Source of the DNA: an uncultured Clostridia bacterium | GTDB taxonomy: Bacteria; Bacillota; Clostridia; Oscillospirales; Ruminococcaceae | Assembly: GCA_944382875.1 (NCBI GenBank) | Contig: CALWNQ010000013.1 | Location: 1 to 64,000 of the forward strand | DNA length: 64,000 bases | Direction of reading: 5' to 3' | Shown: positions 45,401 to 53,851 of the stretch, piece after piece | Numbering within the stretch: the first letter of the stretch is position 1 | Layout: every line of letters starts with the position of its first letter | Notes under the pieces: model-generated | What the model saw: only the letters and a program-made list of their open reading frames with translations | Databases searched by the model: none | Told to the model about the DNA's origin: nothing | Translations under genes and position numbers: made by a program

Positions 45401-46486
45401 TCAGATGATTTCGAGATAATCTTCGTCAGGAAGCTGCGGGAACGGGGCTGCGGGGATGGTCTGGTACCAGTACGCAACCGAAGAAATATCATCCTGGAGC
45501 GGGAGATAGCGGCCGCCGCTTCTCCAACCGAGCGCCTGGATGGTGACCTTCAGATCGGATTCAAAACGGATGGGATCGGTGATGTGGAAACGATACATCG
45601 AAAACCGTTGTTGTGTTTTGTAGTGCCCATCACCGCGGATTACCTGGGAAAGCCCTGTATATGGGGTAGTAAATTCGCGATATTGGTCATCCACATCAAA
45701 GTCGTAAGAACCACAGAAATAATCTTCCGTACCGGTTCCGCAGATAGTGGGATATTCACTGTCTCCGTCCATATAGAACTTGATTTCGCCTTCGCCCCAC
45801 CAGCCATTATTGTTGCTGCCCCAGGCCATATAGGTGCCGACATAATGTCCCTGACCTTTAACACCATCCAAAATGGTGTATACATCTTTGTAGGGGAGCG
45901 GATTTACTCGGCGGAACTGTGCGTGGAAATAGGCTGCGTCTTCGGGGATTTCAGTCAAGGTGTAGTCAATCTGATAGTATACGGTTACTCGTTCGGCGCC
46001 GCGGTTTTCCAGTGTGATACGGCAAGATTTGCGGAACGGCATCTGCCAGTAGCAGTTAAAAGCACTTCCCGGATTGACGCAGATGGGGAGTGCGGAAACC
46101 TGGGCATACTGCCCCCAGCCGCAGGCGAAGAAATCGCCGAGCGGGCACTCAACCGAAGGGGTTTCCTGTCCATCCCAGTAAAAGCGGATGATCTGGCTGC
46201 GCCATCTGCCGGTGGGAGTCAGCCAGATGTGCTGGATACAGCCGGGGCCTTCGATTTCGCCGAGTGTAAGCGTTTCGCCGGGCTCAATATGTAAATAGGG
46301 ATTCACTTTCCAGCCTTTGCCAAGGTCACGAGCAGCACCGCGAGCGTTGCCTTCTTCCAGTTCGCACATAGCAGCCATTCCTTTGCCACCGGTACGGTTT
46401 TCGGGGCAGATGGAGCGGGTCTGAGCATGGGAAAGACGGAAAAGGTTATCTAAACCGCTGGTAATGCCGTTGAAATTCTGTGTCAT
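45401..46486 (-). CDS. DUF2961 / GH172 family glycoside hydrolase
   Basis: A 361-residue DUF2961 protein, a family now placed as GH172, whose characterised members act on alpha-D-fructofuranosides or D-arabinofuranosides. Conserved stretches are DLGKGWKVNPYLHIEPGE, GPGCIQHIWLT, the ECPLGDFFACGWG block, and G-T-G-T-E-D-Y-F-C-G-S-Y-D-F (catalytic-region Glu/Asp). No signal peptide. The start at 46486 follows AAGGAAGG; an ATG at 46525 lies inside a palindrome and is less likely. Substrate here is unknown. Confidence 0.9.
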   Translation of the reverse strand: MTQNFNGITSGLDNLFRLSHAQTRSICPENRTGGKGMAAMCELEEGNARGAARDLGKGWKVNPYLHIEPGETLTLGEIEGPGCIQHIWLTPTGRWRSQIIRFYWDGQETPSVECPLGDFFACGWGQYAQVSALPICVNPGSAFNCYWQMPFRKSCRITLENRGAERVTVYYQIDYTLTEIPEDAAYFHAQFRRVNPLPYKDVYTILDGVKGQGHYVGTYMAWGSNNNGWWGEGEIKFYMDGDSEYPTICGTGTEDYFCGSYDFDVDDQYREFTTPYTGLSQVIRGDGHYKTQQRFSMYRFHITDPIRFESDLKVTIQALGWRSGGRYLPLQDDISSVAYWYQTIPAAPFPQLPDEDYLEII

Positions 46487-46508
46487 ATGGAATCCTTCCT
46501 TTCCAGAC

Positions 46509-46523
46509 GGCGATATTATCGCC
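46509..46523. promoter_or_regulatory. 15-bp perfect palindrome in the GH172 leader (operator candidate)
   Basis: GGCGATATTATCGCC reads the same on both strands except its centre. It lies between the GH172 -10 box and its start codon, a place where a bound repressor would block elongation. Confidence 0.6.
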
Positions 46524-46535
46524 ATATTTGAGTAT

Positions 46536-46564
46536 AGTGTACAGGAATTTTAAAAAGAAGTCAA
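46536..46564 (-). promoter_or_regulatory. Promoter for the GH172 gene
   Basis: Minus strand TTGACT (46559-46564), a 17-bp spacer, then TACACT (46536-46541). Confidence 0.7.
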
Positions 46565-46644
46565 GAGATTTTTGCAGTTTTCGGAAAAAATCCAGTGAAT
46601 GTTTATTTTTTGCGCTGATGCGCTAAAATTTCACATTCCGTTCA

Positions 46645-46673
46645 TTGACAGAGAGAAAAAATGCGTTTATAAT
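46645..46673 (+). promoter_or_regulatory. Promoter for the MarR-citrate synthase gene
   Basis: TTGACA (46645-46650), a 17-bp spacer, then TATAAT (46668-46673): a consensus promoter. TCAATCATTGA (46683-46693), a perfect-arm inverted repeat, sits at the expected start site and is a candidate MarR operator. Confidence 0.88.
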
Positions 46674-46711
46674 AAATAGTAATCAATCATTGACGAATTT
46701 GGAGGAGTCAT

Positions 46712-48583
46712 ATGGCTGATCAAAGTTCCGACAGCTTCTCATACCGGAAGAAACGGGAGGAATATCTCCGCTTTTTGCTAACAGTTTATCAGAAGTTCAG
46801 TGCACCGCTTGCTGAGAGTTTTTGCGGGAAGTATACCAGCCATCAGATTCGGGCATTGCATTTTTTGGATGTGCAGGGACCTGCTTCTCTGCAGCGGTTG
46901 GCTGATGCACTTCGTATTCCAAAACAGCAAGCCAGCAGGATGGCGGATGTGTTGGCGGCAGAGGGTTTGATTTTTCGTGGAGTAGATTCCTCGGACCGGC
47001 GGAAATTGCTGATGGCGGTTACCCCCAAAGCGGAAGAGCTGCTTGATTGCGGGTGGAAGCGGTTTGATGCGTATCTGAACAGTTTGACTGCTGATTTCGG
47101 AAATGGACAGATACGGGAAATGGATGATTGTATGCTGACGATCGTCAATATTCTCAATGGAAAAGGCGGCTTGCATGCAGGCCAGACAGGAAAGGCAGGA
47201 ATTGATATGGCAAAGAACAGTGATTTTTTTGAAATTACTCCGGAAATTCAGCGGTTGAGCGATATTTGCCAGGAGAAAGACGCAATCGATCCTTCGCTTT
47301 ATGCCAAATACGATGTGAAACGCGGCCTGCGGGATTTAAATGGAAAAGGCGTTGTTGCCGGCTTGACTGAAATTTCCGATATAATTTCCAGCAAGACGGT
47401 AAATGGTGAAACCGTGCCATGCAAAGGGGAGTTATATTATCGCGGGATTGATATAAAGGAATTAACTGGCGGATTTATCAAGGAAAAGAGATTTGGTTTT
47501 GAGGAAACCGTTTATCTGTTGTTATTCGGTTCGCTGCCAAATCGGGAAGAAAGTGAGAACTTTAAAAAGCTCCTTTCCAAATACCGGACGCTTCCTACCA
47601 ATTTTGTCCGCGATGTTGTGATGAAAGCACCGACCTCTGATATGATGAATACACTGGCTCGGAGTGTCCTTACCCTTTATGCTTATGATGAAAAGAGTCA
47701 GGATACTTCGCTGCCAAATATCCTCCGGCAGTGCATTGAAATGATCGCCCTTTTCCCGCAGCTTGCGGTTTATGGTTACCAGGCATATGCGCATGATGTA
47801 GATCCTGAAAATCACAGTTTCTTTATCCATGCGCCTCGGCCGGAGCTTTCCACTGCGGAGAATATCCTGCATATGCTTCGGATTGACAATAGCTATACCG
47901 AACTGGAAGCGCGGATTCTGGACCTTGCATTGGTCCTGCATGCGGAACACGGCGGCGGTAATAACTCCAGCTTTACCACCCATGTAGTCGCTTCCTCCGG
48001 AACGGATGCTTATTCGGTGATTGCAGCCGCTCTGGGCTCGCTGAAAGGACCGCGTCATGGCGGCGCCAACATCAAAGTCATGCGGATGTTTGAGGATATG
48101 AAGATACATGTCAGCGACTGGAGCGATGAAGATGAGGTGTGCGACTATCTGAAAAAGCTGTTGCATAAAGAAGCGTTTGACCGTTCCGGTTTGATTTACG
48201 GGATGGGGCATGCAGTGTACTCGCTTTCGGATCCCCGTGCCGACATTTTCCGCAGCTTTGTCAAATCCCTTTCAGAAGAAAAGGGATTATCGAAGGAATA
48301 TCAGCTCTATTCTATGGTGGAACGTCTGGCTCCGAAAGTCATTTCGGAAGAACGCCGGATTTACAAGGGCGTCAGCGCCAATATCGACTTTTACAGCGGA
48401 TTTGTTTATCATATGTTGGGCCTCCCAGCTGAATTATTTACTCCAGTATTTGCAATGGCAAGGATTGCGGGATGGAGTGCGCATCTGATGGAAGAAATTA
48501 TCCATGCTGGAAAGATCATTCGTCCCTCTTATGTCAGCATTGGCGAACGGCAGCCCTATGTACCGCTTGACGAAAGAAAATAA
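46712..48583 (+). CDS. MarR-type regulator fused in frame to citrate synthase
   Basis: One continuous frame of 623 residues. Residues about 15-150 are a MarR winged-helix domain (SLQRLADALRIPKQQASRMADVLAAEGL, then SSDRRKLLMAVT). After a linker, a complete clostridial citrate synthase of about 458 residues begins near Met166 (ITPEIQRLSDICQEKDAIDP). The catalytic set is intact: His in GPRHGGAN, His in YGMGHAVY, Asp in NIDFYSG. The first start has GGAGGAG. An internal ATG at 47207 with a weak GAAAGGCAGGA before it could also give free citrate synthase. A good promoter and an inverted repeat at the start site suggest autoregulation. Not known to me as a standard fusion. Confidence 0.9.
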   Translation: MADQSSDSFSYRKKREEYLRFLLTVYQKFSAPLAESFCGKYTSHQIRALHFLDVQGPASLQRLADALRIPKQQASRMADVLAAEGLIFRGVDSSDRRKLLMAVTPKAEELLDCGWKRFDAYLNSLTADFGNGQIREMDDCMLTIVNILNGKGGLHAGQTGKAGIDMAKNSDFFEITPEIQRLSDICQEKDAIDPSLYAKYDVKRGLRDLNGKGVVAGLTEISDIISSKTVNGETVPCKGELYYRGIDIKELTGGFIKEKRFGFEETVYLLLFGSLPNREESENFKKLLSKYRTLPTNFVRDVVMKAPTSDMMNTLARSVLTLYAYDEKSQDTSLPNILRQCIEMIALFPQLAVYGYQAYAHDVDPENHSFFIHAPRPELSTAENILHMLRIDNSYTELEARILDLALVLHAEHGGGNNSSFTTHVVASSGTDAYSVIAAALGSLKGPRHGGANIKVMRMFEDMKIHVSDWSDEDEVCDYLKKLLHKEAFDRSGLIYGMGHAVYSLSDPRADIFRSFVKSLSEEKGLSKEYQLYSMVERLAPKVISEERRIYKGVSANIDFYSGFVYHMLGLPAELFTPVFAMARIAGWSAHLMEEIIHAGKIIRPSYVSIGERQPYVPLDERK

Positions 48584-48587
48584 CTAT

Positions 48588-48621
48588 AAAAAGTCTGCCA
48601 TAGGTCTATGGCAGACTTTTT
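48588..48621 (+). terminator. Terminator after the MarR-citrate synthase gene
   Basis: AAAAGTCTGCCATA / TATGGCAGACTTTTT, a perfect 14-bp stem with GGTC loop. The next 140 bp are very AT-rich and contain nothing else I recognise. Confidence 0.92.
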
Positions 48622-48764
48622 AGTTAGATTTTGAGTATTACTAATCCAAATAATATCGAATATAAATTTTATTTATTCTAATATATTGTTATTAAATTAT
48701 GCAAATATCATAAAAATATAATCATACTGTTGTTTTGAATTGATGAGTTGAAAATGGAAAGATC

Positions 48765-48793
48765 TTGCAAATCCAGATAAATTGTGGTACAAT
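48765..48793 (+). promoter_or_regulatory. Promoter for the SARP-like regulator
   Basis: TTGCAA (48765-48770), a 17-bp spacer, then TACAAT (48788-48793), preceded by about 140 bp of AT-rich DNA that could act as an UP element. Confidence 0.72.
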
Positions 48794-48826
48794 AATACTG
48801 ATAAAGTCTGAAAGGATGGTGAGGGT

Positions 48827-50002
48827 ATGGAACAAAATCAGCGGAATATTATGGCCATCCGTATGTTCGGAGGTTTCTGGATACGGTGGGGAGAATATGA
48901 GATAACTTCCAGTGTTCGAACCAAAAAACTTTGGATGCTGATTGAATTTTTGATCCTTCATCGGGGGCAGGCAGTCACGCAGGATCAGCTATATCTTGCC
49001 TTGTGGAATCAGGAGGAATGTGATAATCCTTCCAGTGCTTTAAAAAATCTGGTATATCGTGCACGTAATTTTTTACAAAAAGAGTTTCATACAAACGAAG
49101 AATTGATTGTGTTTCGGGACGGCGGATACTGGTGGAATCCAGATATTCCCTGTTTAGTAGATTGTGAAGAGATGAAACGCCTTTTGGAAGCTGCACAAAG
49201 CGCTCCGTATGATGAACGGACCATAAATCTACAGCAGGCATTTGCTTTATATAAAGGAATTTTTCTGCCGCGAATGGAATTTGCGGATTGGGTACAGCGT
49301 TATCGAATACGATATCAAAAAATGTATGAATCCTGTGTGGCACAGTTAAGTGATTTTTTACTGCGGGAAAAACATATCGAGAAACTGATAGGATTTATCA
49401 AAAAGGCGATTGAGATTGATCCCGAATCCGAGGATTTTCGGAGGATTTTGTTGCAGGCTTATTTGGAAGCTGGGTATTACCAAAAGGGCTTGGAATATTA
49501 CCAATCCATTACAAATAAGCAAAATAGTACAAAACTTCATGAGCTGTATGAACGGCTGATTCAAAATGTGAATACAGTGGATTTTGATTTGTCTGCGATT
49601 AAAGATGAACTTCGAAAAGCTGAAAACGAAGTTGGCGCATTTTTCTGCGACTACAATGTTTTTAAAAATATTTATCAGATACAAGCACGTTCTCTTTTGC
49701 GAGAAGGCCGTTTCCTGTATGTTGGATTACTTGTTTTGAGCGGTATATCAGGAGGAGAAATAGAACCGGCAATCAAAAGTCAGGTGATTGAAGCAGTGAA
49801 AGAAACTTTGGTTGTAGGGCTGCGCAGGGGAGATGTCGTATCTCAATATGCCGAAAATCAATTTGTAATGCTGTTGCCATTAACAGATTTACAAGCTGGG
49901 CAGATTGTAACCGAACGGCTGGAGAAAAACTACCAGCTTCATTATCCGGAACTTGCTGTTAATTGGAATATCCGTTTCAGCCAGATTGAACCGATTGAAT
50001 AA
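48827..50002 (+). CDS. SARP/BTAD-type transcriptional regulator with GGDEF-like C-terminal domain
   Basis: A 391-residue protein. Residues about 10-105 form an OmpR-like winged helix; about 110-250 a bacterial transcriptional activation (BTAD) helical repeat domain (YKGIFLPRMEFADWV, ALxxDPESEDFRRILLQAYLEAG-like). The last 130 residues (about 260-391) resemble a shortened, degenerate GGDEF fold (a GRRGDVVSQYAENQFVMLLP-like segment: LRRGDVVSQYAENQFVMLLP) without the GGDEF motif, so probably no cyclase activity. It ends 22 bp before the transglutaminase lipoprotein gene, likely an operon. Codon use is more AT-rich than its neighbours. Confidence 0.82.
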   Translation: MEQNQRNIMAIRMFGGFWIRWGEYEITSSVRTKKLWMLIEFLILHRGQAVTQDQLYLALWNQEECDNPSSALKNLVYRARNFLQKEFHTNEELIVFRDGGYWWNPDIPCLVDCEEMKRLLEAAQSAPYDERTINLQQAFALYKGIFLPRMEFADWVQRYRIRYQKMYESCVAQLSDFLLREKHIEKLIGFIKKAIEIDPESEDFRRILLQAYLEAGYYQKGLEYYQSITNKQNSTKLHELYERLIQNVNTVDFDLSAIKDELRKAENEVGAFFCDYNVFKNIYQIQARSLLREGRFLYVGLLVLSGISGGEIEPAIKSQVIEAVKETLVVGLRRGDVVSQYAENQFVMLLPLTDLQAGQIVTERLEKNYQLHYPELAVNWNIRFSQIEPIE

Positions 50003-50024
50003 ATCATAATTAGGGGGAACCAGA

Positions 50025-51026
50025 ATGAAAAGTATGAAATTTACGGCATCGCTAATGGCATGCTTATTGCTTTTGGCATCCTGTGGACAGGATACACAGA
50101 CGATTACCGAACCTTCGGGAGGAGATACTTCAGCTATTATCGAAGAAATCCAGGAAGAAATGGCTCCGGAATATATTGTGGATGAAGAAGTATCGCTTGC
50201 GGAAACGGTGTATGGAGGGACAATCAGCATCACGGAAAATGTAGCTTCTGGAAAAAAGGTTTACCAAAAGAATGGTTCTTCCATTGATGTAAGCAATGCT
50301 TCCCAGGGTTATGTCATGGTAAAGCAGACAGGCGTGAGCAAACGACTCAAAGTGCAGATTGTGAAAGATGATAAGAAATATAATTATGATCTGAATAATA
50401 ATGGCACTTATGAGGCCTTCCCGCTGCAAATGGGAGAAGGCAGTTATAAGATCCGTATTATGCAGAATAAAGAAGGCAATACTTATTTTGAATTGTATTC
50501 CGCAACAATTGATGTGAAATTTGATCAGGTTAATGCGCCGTTTCTCTGCCCCAGCCAGTATGTGAATTATAATTCCAATTCCGCGGCGGTTAAAAAAGCA
50601 TTTGACCTGTGCGTAAATGCAAAAACGGATGTGGAAAAGCTGACGGCAATTTACAGCTGGATCATTTCCAATGTCAAATATGATACACAGAAAGCTGCAA
50701 CTGTCCAGACCAGTTATCTTCCCAATGTGGACGATACATTGAACACCAAAAAAGGAATCTGTTTCGATTATGCGGCACTGATGGCTGCGATGCTGCGTTC
50801 TCAGGGAATTCCAACCAAACTGATTTGCGGAACAGTGTCCGCTGCGGATCTGAATCACGCGTGGAATGAAGTCTATCTGGAAGGACAGGGATGGGTAACA
50901 GTTCGGATTTACTTCAAAGGCTCTGAATGGGAGCGGATGGATGCAACCTTTGCTGCTTCGGGTGGTGCTAATATCGAGCAGTATATCGGTAACGGAAGTA
51001 ACTACACAAGCCTTCGCGTTTATTAA
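50025..51026 (+). CDS. Transglutaminase-like lipoprotein
   Basis: A 333-residue exported protein. The signal peptide ends in a lipobox L-L-A-S-C with Cys20 as lipid-anchor residue, so it is tethered outside the membrane. A beta-rich middle (60-170) leads to a transglutaminase core with the triad Cys246 (KGICFDYAALMAAMLRSQGIP), His278 (NHAWNEVYL) and Asp306 (RMDATFA). Bacterial members act as proteases or amidases or crosslinkers on envelope proteins. RBS TAGGGGGAA. It sits between the SARP-like regulator and the pilus-like operon and may process or stabilise its products; that is inference. Confidence 0.9.
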   Translation: MKSMKFTASLMACLLLLASCGQDTQTITEPSGGDTSAIIEEIQEEMAPEYIVDEEVSLAETVYGGTISITENVASGKKVYQKNGSSIDVSNASQGYVMVKQTGVSKRLKVQIVKDDKKYNYDLNNNGTYEAFPLQMGEGSYKIRIMQNKEGNTYFELYSATIDVKFDQVNAPFLCPSQYVNYNSNSAAVKKAFDLCVNAKTDVEKLTAIYSWIISNVKYDTQKAATVQTSYLPNVDDTLNTKKGICFDYAALMAAMLRSQGIPTKLICGTVSAADLNHAWNEVYLEGQGWVTVRIYFKGSEWERMDATFAASGGANIEQYIGNGSNYTSLRVY

Positions 51027-51035
51027 GCAGAATAC

Positions 51036-51076
51036 AGAAGGGAGGAAACCACGGCTGTAAAACAGCCGTGGTTTGT
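51036..51076 (+). promoter_or_regulatory. Ribosome binding site and start separated by a hairpin (pilC leader)
   Basis: GGAGG at about 51041-51045 is followed by a perfect AAACCACGGCTG / CAGCCGTGGTTT stem, then GTGTGCGT and the pilC ATG (51083). If the hairpin forms, the Shine-Dalgarno comes to about 8 bases from the start. It could instead be a weak terminator of the upstream gene, but there is no T run. Confidence 0.5.
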
Positions 51077-51082
51077 GTGCGT

Positions 51083-52120
51083 ATGAATCAAACAACAAAA
51101 CTGCCATCGGGAGATCTGGCTCTTTTTTGTTCTCAGATTGCCATGCTGCTCCACTCCGGAATTCCACTGGATGACGGCTTGTCTGCCATTGGGGACACTC
51201 TTCCGGAGTCGGGCAAAAAAATAATGGAGAAACTGGAAGAGGATTACCGGGAGACCTTTTCACTGGAGCAAGCCTTGGCGAAAGCGGGTGTGTTTCCCGA
51301 TTATCTGGTTCGGATGACTGGGATTGGAGAACGAGCTGGCAAACTCGAAGATGTTTTCCAGTCGCTCGGTGTCTATTATGACCGGGAGGCCAGAATGAAG
51401 CAGCAGATCCGCCGGTCGGTATTTTATCCGATGATATCGGTTTGTGCAATGGCAATCGTAGTGGCGGTTTTAGTCTGGAAGGTATTGCCGATTTTCCGGG
51501 AGGTGCTGCAGTCACTTGGCTCAGTCAGCGGGACGGCTGCTTTTCTGATGGATTTGGGGCCTGTGCTCGGTGTTGCAGTGTTGGTGATTCTGGGGCTGCT
51601 GATAATTGGAACAGCAGTCTGCTTTCTGTTGTTCCGGAAAGGAAAAGGGGAGAAGATCCGCGTCTTTTTTACTAAAATCGGCCCGGTGCGCCGTACACTC
51701 GAAAAAATATCGGCTTCCCGGTTTGCGTCGGTTCTGGCTATGCTGCTCGCGAGCGGTTATCAGGTGGAGGAGGCTTTGGAATTTCTGCCTTCCATTTTGC
51801 CGGATAAAGGCTCGGCAGAAAAGGTGCAGCGGATTTCGGAGCAGGTGTCCAGCGGTACGCCGCTGCCCGATGCGGTTCAGGAAGAGGGGATTTTTCCAGG
51901 GCTATATTCCCGTATGGTTGGAATTGGCTATCGTACCGGCGCACTGGATTCTGTGATGGAAAAGCTGGCCGACATTTACGAGGAAGAGGCGGACCAGTCG
52001 CTCCAGTCGTTGATTGGACTGCTCGAGCCGATTCTGGTAGGGATTTTATCGGTTGCAGTGGGGGCGATCCTCTTTTCGGTGATGCTGCCGCTGCTCGGCG
52101 TGATGTCTTCCATCGGATAA
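51083..52120 (+). CDS. pilC: Type II secretion / type IV pilus inner-membrane protein (GspF/PilC)
   Basis: A 345-residue platform protein with two T2SSF domains (about 10-130 and 205-330) and three membrane helices (about 122-142, 160-183, 312-336). Each domain has the family pattern GIPLDDGLSAI...VRMTGIGERAGKLEDVF and SGYQVEEALEFL...SRMVGIGYRTGALDSVM. It anchors the motor of a pilus-like machine. First of a run of six genes ending with pilT. Confidence 0.92.
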   Translation: MNQTTKLPSGDLALFCSQIAMLLHSGIPLDDGLSAIGDTLPESGKKIMEKLEEDYRETFSLEQALAKAGVFPDYLVRMTGIGERAGKLEDVFQSLGVYYDREARMKQQIRRSVFYPMISVCAMAIVVAVLVWKVLPIFREVLQSLGSVSGTAAFLMDLGPVLGVAVLVILGLLIIGTAVCFLLFRKGKGEKIRVFFTKIGPVRRTLEKISASRFASVLAMLLASGYQVEEALEFLPSILPDKGSAEKVQRISEQVSSGTPLPDAVQEEGIFPGLYSRMVGIGYRTGALDSVMEKLADIYEEEADQSLQSLIGLLEPILVGILSVAVGAILFSVMLPLLGVMSSIG

Positions 52121-52132
52121 GGAGGGGATCAG

Positions 52133-52483
52133 ATGCGGCTTTATCAGAGGGAATCGGCTTTCAAACGCTTCGGACGGTTTTGGCCGGTTGCAGGAGGGTT
52201 GCTGATTTTGCTGTTTTTCTGGCTGGGGTTCCGGAATATTTCGGGGACAGTATCTGAGGAACAGCTCCGGATGACCGAGGAATCCATCCGGCGCGCGGCA
52301 GTAAACTGTTATGCTACCGAAGGAAGCTATCCCCGGAATGTGGAATATCTGACCGAACATTACGGCATCCAGATCGATACCGACAAATATGTGGTGGAAT
52401 ACAGTATTATGGGCTCTAATACCATGCCGTATATCGAAGTGGTGCCCAAAGGCGGAAGAAGCAGGCTGGAAACAGCGGAATAA
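52133..52483 (+). CDS. Small membrane protein with pilin-like soluble domain
   Basis: A 116-residue protein with one helix (about 17-36) after a basic start, then a short extracytoplasmic domain. The stretch RRAAVNCYATEGSYPRNVEYLTEHYGI resembles the conserved soluble start of type IV pilins (a-V-x-C-Y-A-x-E-G-x-Y-P). A classical G/FTxxE prepilin site is missing. RBS AGGAGGGG. Likely a pilus-associated component. Confidence 0.72.
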   Translation: MRLYQRESAFKRFGRFWPVAGGLLILLFFWLGFRNISGTVSEEQLRMTEESIRRAAVNCYATEGSYPRNVEYLTEHYGIQIDTDKYVVEYSIMGSNTMPYIEVVPKGGRSRLETAE

Positions 52484-52500
52484 CCGGGAGGTGATTTGGA

Positions 52501-52998
52501 ATGCTGCGGCAAAAAGATTATCGTTCAGCGGAAACGCTGCTGATGCTGCTGGTGTTCGGCATCTTTGCCGTGCTGGCTGTTCTGCTTACTCTGATGGGTG
52601 CCAAAGCTTACCGGTCGATTTCCAGACAAATGGATGAAAACAACGCGCTGCGTTCTTCTCTCAGCTATGTTGCCAACAAAGTTCGGGCCGGTGATACAGC
52701 AGGCGGTGTTTCACTGGAAGAGCGTGGTGGGATGCAGGTGTTGTGTCTGTCCGAAACGGTGGACGGGGATACCTATGAAACGCTTTTGTATTTTGCAGAT
52801 GGCTGGCTGCGGGAATATGCGGCGGTTGCTGGGTATGCGGATGAGATTCAACCGGATTCCGGCGAAAAAATTGTGGAGCTGTATGATTTCTCAATGCAGA
52901 TGGAAGAAAATCTGCTGACGCTGACCGCTGCGGCAGAAGAAGGGGATTCCGTGTCATTGAAACTGACGATCCGGAGTGAAGAGGAGGCTTTGCAATGA
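52501..52998 (+). CDS. DUF4860-type one-helix protein (pseudopilin-like)
   Basis: A 165-residue protein with one N-terminal helix (about 14-36) and a beta-rich domain resembling DUF4860, a family found in clostridial pilus-type operons. The start SAETLLMLLVF is reminiscent of a pilin helix with Glu near +5. RBS GGGAGGTGAT. Overlaps the next gene by 4 bases. Confidence 0.7.
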   Translation: MLRQKDYRSAETLLMLLVFGIFAVLAVLLTLMGAKAYRSISRQMDENNALRSSLSYVANKVRAGDTAGGVSLEERGGMQVLCLSETVDGDTYETLLYFADGWLREYAAVAGYADEIQPDSGEKIVELYDFSMQMEENLLTLTAAAEEGDSVSLKLTIRSEEEALQ

Positions 52999-53387
52999 AA
53001 AATATGTCCAGAGTGCAGAGCTTTTTTCTGGAACTTGCGGTGGTCGTTCTGTTCTTTTCGCTTGCAGCGGCGATCGATGTCCGCCTGTTTGCAGCGGGGC
53101 ATACCTTGAGCCGCCAGAGCCGGGAACGGAATGCTGCAGTGCTGATGGCGCAGAGTATTGCGGAAACCATCCGAGCTGGTGCGGATGCTCCGGAAGAGAT
53201 TTATTACGATGAAAACTGGAAACAGTCTGGAACTCCGGCTGCTTATCGTGCTGAAATCGGATCGGAATCAGAAAACACTGCCGCTGGGGAACTGGTGCGG
53301 TACCGGATTGCCATCTGTCTGGAAGAAGGGGAAGAGCTGTACGTTTTGAATCTGACCGATTACAACCGGGAGGAGGATCCTGCATGA
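52995..53387 (+). CDS. Putative minor pseudopilin
   Basis: A 130-residue protein whose N-terminal segment QSFFLELAVVVLFFSLAAA resembles the pilin helix (F-T-L-I-E-L-L-V-V-I), with the Glu in the right place but Ser instead of the usual Gly before the cut. A short soluble domain follows. ATGA overlaps on both sides show tight coupling with neighbours. Confidence 0.68.
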   Translation: MKNMSRVQSFFLELAVVVLFFSLAAAIDVRLFAAGHTLSRQSRERNAAVLMAQSIAETIRAGADAPEEIYYDENWKQSGTPAAYRAEIGSESENTAAGELVRYRIAICLEEGEELYVLNLTDYNREEDPA

Positions 53388-53836
53388 AGCAAAAAGAAAA
53401 CGCTCCGTTTGGAGCGGGAATTTCCTCTCTGTTGATGCTATTTGTGATCCTCTGTTTGACGGTGTTCGGGGTGCTTGCCTATATGACAGCGCGGGCGGAC
53501 AATCGCCTTTCTGCACGTGCGGCGGAAACTGTAACAGCTTATTATCAGGCAGATAGTGCGGCAGAGGAACTTTTAGCTCGGACAGATGAAGCTTTATTTT
53601 CTTTATCGGGTGATCCGGAAGAACTCCGGGCTGCATTGGAAACCCTTGGTTATACAACAGAAAAGACGGATGGAATTCTAACAGCGGCATATATCCTGCC
53701 GGTGGATGAAACGCGGCAATACCGGCTTGAGCTTGTTTTTGACCAGACAGACGGCACTTATCGTGTGGCGGAACGCCGGACTGAAGAAACTGCTGTCTGG
53801 GATGGGGAAGAACTGGATGTTTGGGAAGGAAATTAG
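53384..53836 (+). CDS. One-helix protein of the pilus-like operon
   Basis: A 150-residue protein with one helix (about 14-34; GAGISSLLMLFVILCLTVF) and a mixed soluble domain rich in acidic residues. Similar in layout to PilX-type minor pilins but I cannot name its family. Overlaps the previous gene by 4 bases and is followed by pilT after 15 bp. Confidence 0.65.
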   Translation: MKQKENAPFGAGISSLLMLFVILCLTVFGVLAYMTARADNRLSARAAETVTAYYQADSAAEELLARTDEALFSLSGDPEELRAALETLGYTTEKTDGILTAAYILPVDETRQYRLELVFDQTDGTYRVAERRTEETAVWDGEELDVWEGN

Positions 53837-53851
53837 AAAGGATGGTTCCAT

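Noticed and set aside
46712-48583. Two separate genes (marR and citrate synthase) read as one by mistake
   Set aside because: I read the join codon by codon and found no stop between the domains. The internal start at 47207 has only a weak ribosome site, so a fusion is the simplest reading, though dual starts remain possible.
50130-51515. A 461-codon minus-strand frame across the transglutaminase and pilC genes
   Set aside because: It crosses the hairpin and two well-supported genes and has no family resemblance.
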